Part shown: positions 5,276 through 8,918 of the stretch, piece after piece
How positions within the stretch are numbered: the stretch's first letter is position 1
How the letters are laid out: each line of letters opens with the position of its first letter
NCBI GenBank assembly: GCA_021731345.1
Contig: JAKFXO010000061.1
Coordinates: 1 to 8,918, forward strand
Length of the DNA stretch: 8,918 bases
Reading direction: 5' to 3'
Origin: Candidatus Peribacterales bacterium
Lineage (GTDB): Bacteria; Patescibacteriota; Gracilibacteria; Peribacterales; Peribacteraceae
The notes under the pieces: generated by a model
Told to the model about the DNA's origin: nothing
What the model saw: the letters and a program-made list of their open reading frames with translations, nothing else
Database searches by the model: none
Translations under genes and position numbers: made by a program

Positions 5276-7616
5276 GTATTTTTACACGATTTTTTAGCTG
5301 ATCTAAAATGCCATTGGAAGCCATAAGGAAGCCAAAAATCATAGATACACCCATGCCCATTACCACTGCGAGAGCGAGTGAAAGCCATGAAGTACTTTCT
5401 GGTTTACTCTGAAGTAAAATTGGCACTTGGTCATTCGTATCAGAATCTGATTGAGCCCTGTACGAAGCCGCATACGCCTTTACCTTGGCAGTGGACTTCT
5501 TTGCGGCAACAGACTTCGCAATTGCGGACCTTGTCTTTACCACAGGCTTCACACAGACATTTGGACTGCCTGGAGTAGGCTGAATAGTGACACAAGCACC
5601 ATCAGGGTCTTCATGAAATGACATGCCATTCTTCATTTCAGGATACTCAAGCGTGCTCATAACAGTTCCCTGCTCCGATACCAAACGAATGCTGTCGCCC
5701 GCATTTCGAATGCTGAGACCAATGGTTGATGTGTAAAGAACTAAGCGTGATCCTGATGCTATCTTCAGCCCTTCTGGAAGAGCCTTTTCCGACCTTGATG
5801 TGACAATACTCCAGCCAGAAATATCTACGGCGTACTGAGCCCTATTCTCAATCTCAAGCCATTCTTTATTCTTCCAGTCAGGAGAGGAACCATCTTTTTG
5901 AACTGGAAATGGTGAAGGATAGACCTCCGACAGAACCAAATCCCCTACTGTTTCTTCACGCTTAAATATAACTACAGATGTATCTTTTTGATCTTTTATT
6001 AGGGCTGAATCTTGTATCCAAATTTTACTCACTAAGAGCTGATCCCGAAGCATGATGCGGTCATCAACGATGACGTCAGCAAGAAGTGTGCCTGTCTCAT
6101 CCCATATATCTGTACCAAATTGTAGTTCAATGTATTTGTTTTCAATAAGGGCTCTTAGGTATTCATCATAATTTTCTTGTGAATTTCTTACAGGGTTTAA
6201 TGCGATAGTAGGAACTCTTATAGTCACAGTTTCTGCGCCTATGGCGGCTCTGGCATCACCGTCTAGTTCGAGCATGAATGTCGTTGGTCCTGTAACCCTG
6301 AGAACTCGACCTCGTACGGTGAGTGAACGGATGTCATCGGGGAAGTATGTCCTGTCATCATCAGCTGCTTTCCAGGGGATTGTGGAAAGCACGACTCCGT
6401 TTGGAGCTATGAGCTGAATTTTCGATGACGTATTCGGCAACGTAAATTTCAATTCAGAATCGTACAGGCGCAGGGTGTCACTTGGTCCGATAAAATTCTT
6501 CAGAAGATATGACCGAATCGAAGTCTCACCAACCGCAAGTTTCCACCCCCGAAGATCGACTGCTTTCTGCTCAAGGTTTTTGATGTCAACCCACTCCTTA
6601 CCTGTATCGGTACCAGTAGGGTTTGGAAGTGCCTCTCTGAGTATAAGCCTAGAACCGTCGTACCACACTGTCTGAGCTACGGATGATGATGCGGATGCAG
6701 GATCAGGCAGCACCTGAACGATCTGCTCTTGTTGTAACGTAGTATCACACTGATTTTTGGCTTCCAGTCTGACGCTATAGGTTCCTTCACCAACGAACGA
6801 GTGAACTGGAGGATTGCAACTTGTACTGGAAAATCCATCCCCAAATGACCAGCTGCAGGCGACTCCGGAGAGTGACCCGACAGTCGCGACTGCCTGAAAG
6901 TTTACCGTCGCTTTTCCGACTGCTACGAGGGGGCCAGATTGCACTGCGATGGCGATCTCAAGAGGGTCGGTGCAACCGGCCGTATCAGGTGGACTTGGGG
7001 TAGGTGTTTCCGGTTCTTCGTCTGGCTCAGATTCTGCGTCACTTTCTGAGGAAAGCCCGGGCGTGCCGAAGATTATAACTCCAGTATCGAAACCGATCGA
7101 GAGTGTGCTCGTCGTCCAGTTATCCTTAAGGTTCCCAGATACATGCGAATCGATGCGTTGCATGCTGGCTTTGCCTTCAGAGCCTGAAGGGTTACTACCC
7201 GCAAAGGGTGAGCCCACTCCGTCATCCACTTCGTCGATGATCGCATTGCCAGCATCTCGGAGACGAAGCAGAAGCTTCGTATTCGGCAAACTCAGTGTCG
7301 ACGAGGCTACGAAAGGCTCAGAAAGCAGACGTGAGGCTGCAGTAGCCTTGGATGCGATGACGAGGTACTCCCCTGCCGCTATCAGGCTTCCGGTTGCAAA
7401 CCGCAGGGACACTATTTCCTTGGCACTAGAGTTCACCGATGTGATAGACCAGCCGGAAAGATCGATATCGAATGTTTCTGGGTTATGGATTTCAAGCCAT
7501 TCATCCGCAGTCGAGAGGTCAGAGCCCATCCACATTACCTCGCTGATAACTGGCGATGCGAAGGCATGAAATGGCACGAAGAGAGCGATGAGAGAAAATA
7601 GGATGGTGGTACGCAT
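5265..7616 (-). CDS. Secreted membrane-anchored LTD/PKD multidomain surface protein
   Basis: A 783-residue protein with a clear signal peptide (MRTTILFSLIALFVPFHAFA, cleavage near 20-21), then a lamin tail domain at about 22-187 with the hallmarks SEVMW, DEWLEI, NP, LSGW and a TPG near its end. A PKD domain follows at 228-304 (CSWSFGDG, then GTYSVRLEAKN). A second LTD lies at 322-417 (EALPNPTG, KEWVDIKN, DLRGWKL), a staphylococcal-nuclease-like beta-barrel segment at 433-535, and a third LTD at 557-686 (SEVYPSP, KEWLEIEN, DISGWSI, TPGSPN). After an Ala/Lys-rich linker comes one TM helix at about 744-766 and a basic tail (KNRVKILNK). The protein should be exported and held by its C-terminus. 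LTD and PKD domains are adhesion or scaffold modules, so a cell-surface binding role is likely; catalysis is not evident. GGTGG four bases before the ATG may serve as ribosome binding site, and the signal peptide fixes the start. Confidence 0.93.
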   Translation of the reverse strand: MRTTILFSLIALFVPFHAFASPVISEVMWMGSDLSTADEWLEIHNPETFDIDLSGWSITSVNSSAKEIVSLRFATGSLIAAGEYLVIASKATAASRLLSEPFVASSTLSLPNTKLLLRLRDAGNAIIDEVDDGVGSPFAGSNPSGSEGKASMQRIDSHVSGNLKDNWTTSTLSIGFDTGVIIFGTPGLSSESDAESEPDEEPETPTPSPPDTAGCTDPLEIAIAVQSGPLVAVGKATVNFQAVATVGSLSGVACSWSFGDGFSSTSCNPPVHSFVGEGTYSVRLEAKNQCDTTLQQEQIVQVLPDPASASSSVAQTVWYDGSRLILREALPNPTGTDTGKEWVDIKNLEQKAVDLRGWKLAVGETSIRSYLLKNFIGPSDTLRLYDSELKFTLPNTSSKIQLIAPNGVVLSTIPWKAADDDRTYFPDDIRSLTVRGRVLRVTGPTTFMLELDGDARAAIGAETVTIRVPTIALNPVRNSQENYDEYLRALIENKYIELQFGTDIWDETGTLLADVIVDDRIMLRDQLLVSKIWIQDSALIKDQKDTSVVIFKREETVGDLVLSEVYPSPFPVQKDGSSPDWKNKEWLEIENRAQYAVDISGWSIVTSRSEKALPEGLKIASGSRLVLYTSTIGLSIRNAGDSIRLVSEQGTVMSTLEYPEMKNGMSFHEDPDGACVTIQPTPGSPNVCVKPVVKTRSAIAKSVAAKKSTAKVKAYAASYRAQSDSDTNDQVPILLQSKPESTSWLSLALAVVMGMGVSMIFGFLMASNGILDQLKNRVKILNK

Positions 7617-8036
7617 GCCACCATGAAAGACGAATCCGTCTCACCAGCCGATTGCATTGGGACACAGACCTGGCGGCTATGCGAGGTTTTGCGTAGATCC
7701 CTGACATAAACGCTGTGCCGAAAGAAAAGCGAACGCCCAAATATTTTTCACCCTGAAAGTCATATGAATGCAATAGCTGTTTTTGGCTCGATAGCATGAA
7801 GACTTCTTATTGAAGCCAAAATATTGACCTCGCATCCGAACGTAAGAGACAGTAGAATGATCTCAAGACCACTCGTTTGCCACGCAAGCTACCCATCAAT
7901 GCTTCCCCTCTCCCGTCACAACCGACAGCAATCATGTGTTTTCCCTCTTGAGGGAATTGCCCTTTTGCCTGAGACGAAGATATTGATCTAGCACTGCACA
8001 AACGGTGGCGACTTTCATCCGTTGCCTCCCACTGTT
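7617..8036. other. Divergent spacer between the LTD gene and rny
   Basis: About 420 bases with no convincing gene. Short minus-strand frames here lack ribosome binding sites and family features. A TAGAAT at 7853-7858 on the plus strand could be a -10 box, but the nearest -35-like TTGACC (7824-7829) is 23 bases away, which is too far. Small hairpins occur at 7626-7639 (AGACG with CGTCT, in the LTD leader) and at 7941-7956 (TTCCCT with AGGGAA); the right arm of the latter can also pair with CCCT at 7960-7963. No tRNA or known riboswitch was recognised. Promoters for both flanking genes should lie here but are not consensus-like. Confidence 0.6.
8001..8036 (+). promoter_or_regulatory. Hairpin abutting the rny start codon
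   Basis: AACGGTGG (8001-8008) pairs with CCACTGTT (8029-8036), eight pairs including one G-U. Inside, CGAC (8009-8012) can pair with GTTG (8021-8024), again with one G-U. The stem ends on the base before the ATG at 8037 and there is no Shine-Dalgarno in front of that ATG. It could control translation or serve as a processing site for RNase Y itself. Confidence 0.45.
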
Positions 8037-8918
8037 ATGGACTACTCCATCGTTTTCTTAGCTCTCGTCGGCGGACTCCTTCTTGGTCTGCTCGTCGGTT
8101 GGTTCTGGTTTAGTAAAGGAAAGAAGATTTCAGGCGCTCTTCAGGCGCAGATTGATCAAAAGGAGCGCGAGCTCAGCGCGATCAATGTCAAAGTTGTCGA
8201 AGCACGCAGTGCGATCAAAACTCAGGAAGCCGAAGCAAAAGCTCAGGCTAAAGAGATTTTGTCGCAAGCACGCATCGAAGCTCAGGAAATGACAAACAAG
8301 ATCGAGCGTGAAACCGCTCGCATCGAAGAGAAGGAAAAGAACCTCGATAAAAAAGTGACCGAAGTAGACACACAGAGAAAGCGTCTCGAGAAACAAGAAG
8401 AAGATAATAAGGTGATGCAGGAAGAACTCCGAGAATCCACACTCAAGCACCGCGAAGCTCTCGAGAAAGTCTCCAAGCTTTCCACAGACGAAGCAAAGAA
8501 GCAGCTCTCGACCGAACTTGAGAAAGAGTTCTCGGGTTACTTCGCAGGACAAGTAAAGGAGATGAAGAAGCACGCTGAGGAAGACGTCGAGTCTGTCTCA
8601 AAGAATCTTCTCGCTGAAGCGATCCACCGCTACGCATCCGAAGTCGCAACCGAGTCCACGACAACTGTCGTGCAACTCCCAAGTGACGACGTAAAAGGAC
8701 GCATCATCGGAAAGGAAGGCCGCAACATCGTCGCCTTCGAAACTGCAACGGGTATCGATGTCATCATTGATGACACGCCAGGTGCCGTTATTATTTCGGG
8801 TTACGATCTCGTTCGCCGTTACGTTGCTAAGCTTGCTCTTGAGAAACTCGTCGAAGACGGACGCATTCAGCCAGCTCGCATCGAAGAAGTCGTCAACAAA
8901 GTAAAGGAGGATGTTGCG
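8037..8918 (+). CDS. rny: RNase Y, N-terminal 294 residues (3' end beyond window)
   Basis: RNase Y is a membrane-anchored endoribonuclease that starts mRNA decay in many bacteria. The visible part shows the family order: an N-terminal TM helix at about 5-25 ([20 protein letters not shown]) followed by a basic stop (SKGKK), a long charged coiled coil at about 35-190 rich in Glu, Lys, Ala and Gln, then a KH RNA-binding domain from about 210 with the signature [12 protein letters not shown] and the family stretches IDDTPGAV and [18 protein letters not shown]. The catalytic HD domain, which normally follows, lies beyond the window; family members are usually a little over 500 residues. The ATG at 8037 was chosen because it places the TM helix at the very N-terminus as in the family; no Shine-Dalgarno precedes it, and a hairpin ends right at it. 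It is transcribed away from the LTD gene. Confidence 0.97.
   Translation, partial: MDYSIVFLALVGGLLLGLLVGWFWFSKGKKISGALQAQIDQKERELSAINVKVVEARSAIKTQEAEAKAQAKEILSQARIEAQEMTNKIERETARIEEKEKNLDKKVTEVDTQRKRLEKQEEDNKVMQEELRESTLKHREALEKVSKLSTDEAKKQLSTELEKEFSGYFAGQVKEMKKHAEEDVESVSKNLLAEAIHRYASEVATESTTTVVQLPSDDVKGRIIGKEGRNIVAFETATGIDVIIDDTPGAVIISGYDLVRRYVAKLALEKLVEDGRIQPARIEEVVNKVKEDVA

Noticed and set aside
6949..7569. 206-residue open frame on the plus strand
   Set aside because: Lies wholly antisense to the signal peptide and first LTD of the LTD gene, which has clear domains; Ser-rich composition is what the opposite strand of that coding sequence gives, and no ribosome binding site was seen.
7824..7858. 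Possible rny promoter (TTGACC and TAGAAT)
   Set aside because: The spacing is 23 bases, well outside the usual 16-18.
7519..8001. Two short minus-strand frames (7519-7797 and 7807-8001)
   Set aside because: The first overlaps the LTD gene start by about 100 bases, the second starts with TTG; neither has a Shine-Dalgarno, a TM helix or any recognisable motif.
8130..8573. 147-residue minus-strand frame rich in Leu and Phe
   Set aside because: It is the antisense of the RNase Y coiled coil; Glu/Lys codons read as Phe/Leu on the other strand.
1..8918. Recoded UGA (genetic code 25), as in some CPR phyla
   Set aside because: The 1215-2045 gene ends at UGA close to a terminator, and no real gene here has an internal UGA.
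1..8918. CRISPR array, insertion sequence, tRNA or rRNA
   Set aside because: No regularly spaced direct repeats, no transposase-like frame with terminal inverted repeats, and no cloverleaf or rRNA-like sequence was seen.

Overview
The window looks like a chromosomal piece of a member of the Candidate Phyla Radiation (Patescibacteria), possibly a Peregrinibacteria/Peribacteria-like or Parcubacteria-like lineage. The reasons are mid-range base composition, small hypothetical membrane-anchored proteins with Pro/Asn/Gln-rich linkers, a large lamin-tail-domain (LTD) plus PKD surface protein of a type common in these genomes, and an RNase Y gene. UGA, UAG and UAA all serve as stops, so there is no sign of the recoded UGA of Gracilibacteria/Absconditabacteria. 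The taxonomic call is an inference; only rny is a recognisable housekeeping gene.

Layout. (1) 1-1112, plus: 3' part of an unrecognised acidic protein with an Asp/Pro-rich hinge. It ends at a good bidirectional terminator (1131-1160) shared with the convergent gene that follows. (2) 1215-2045, minus: single-pass membrane protein with a Gln/Asn/Pro linker and an outside domain. (3) 2046-2283: divergent control region with two back-to-back sigma70-like promoters whose -35 boxes are one base apart. (4) 2284-2952, plus: four-TM membrane protein with a strong Shine-Dalgarno, followed by a hairpin shared with the next convergent gene. (5) 3008-4498, minus: helical cytoplasmic domain, one TM, Pro/Asn linker and a C-terminal beta-rich domain. 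It is driven by a near-consensus promoter that sits so close to the ATG that the mRNA should be leaderless. (6) 4597-5157, minus: two-TM protein with a C-terminal beta-rich domain. (7) 5265-7616, minus: secreted, C-terminally anchored LTD-PKD-LTD-(SNase-like)-LTD protein. (8) 7617-8036: 420-base divergent spacer with no convincing gene. (9) 8037-8918, plus: rny (RNase Y), cut by the window end after its KH domain.

Together, genes 2, 4, 5, 6 and 7 form a run of envelope proteins. Two of them (1215-2045 and 3008-4498) share a short linker motif (TQAPAL followed by VAP) just outside the membrane, which hints that they were built from, or work in, one surface system. No mobile element, CRISPR array, tRNA or rRNA was seen. 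None of the envelope proteins apart from the LTD protein could be assigned to a family from sequence alone.
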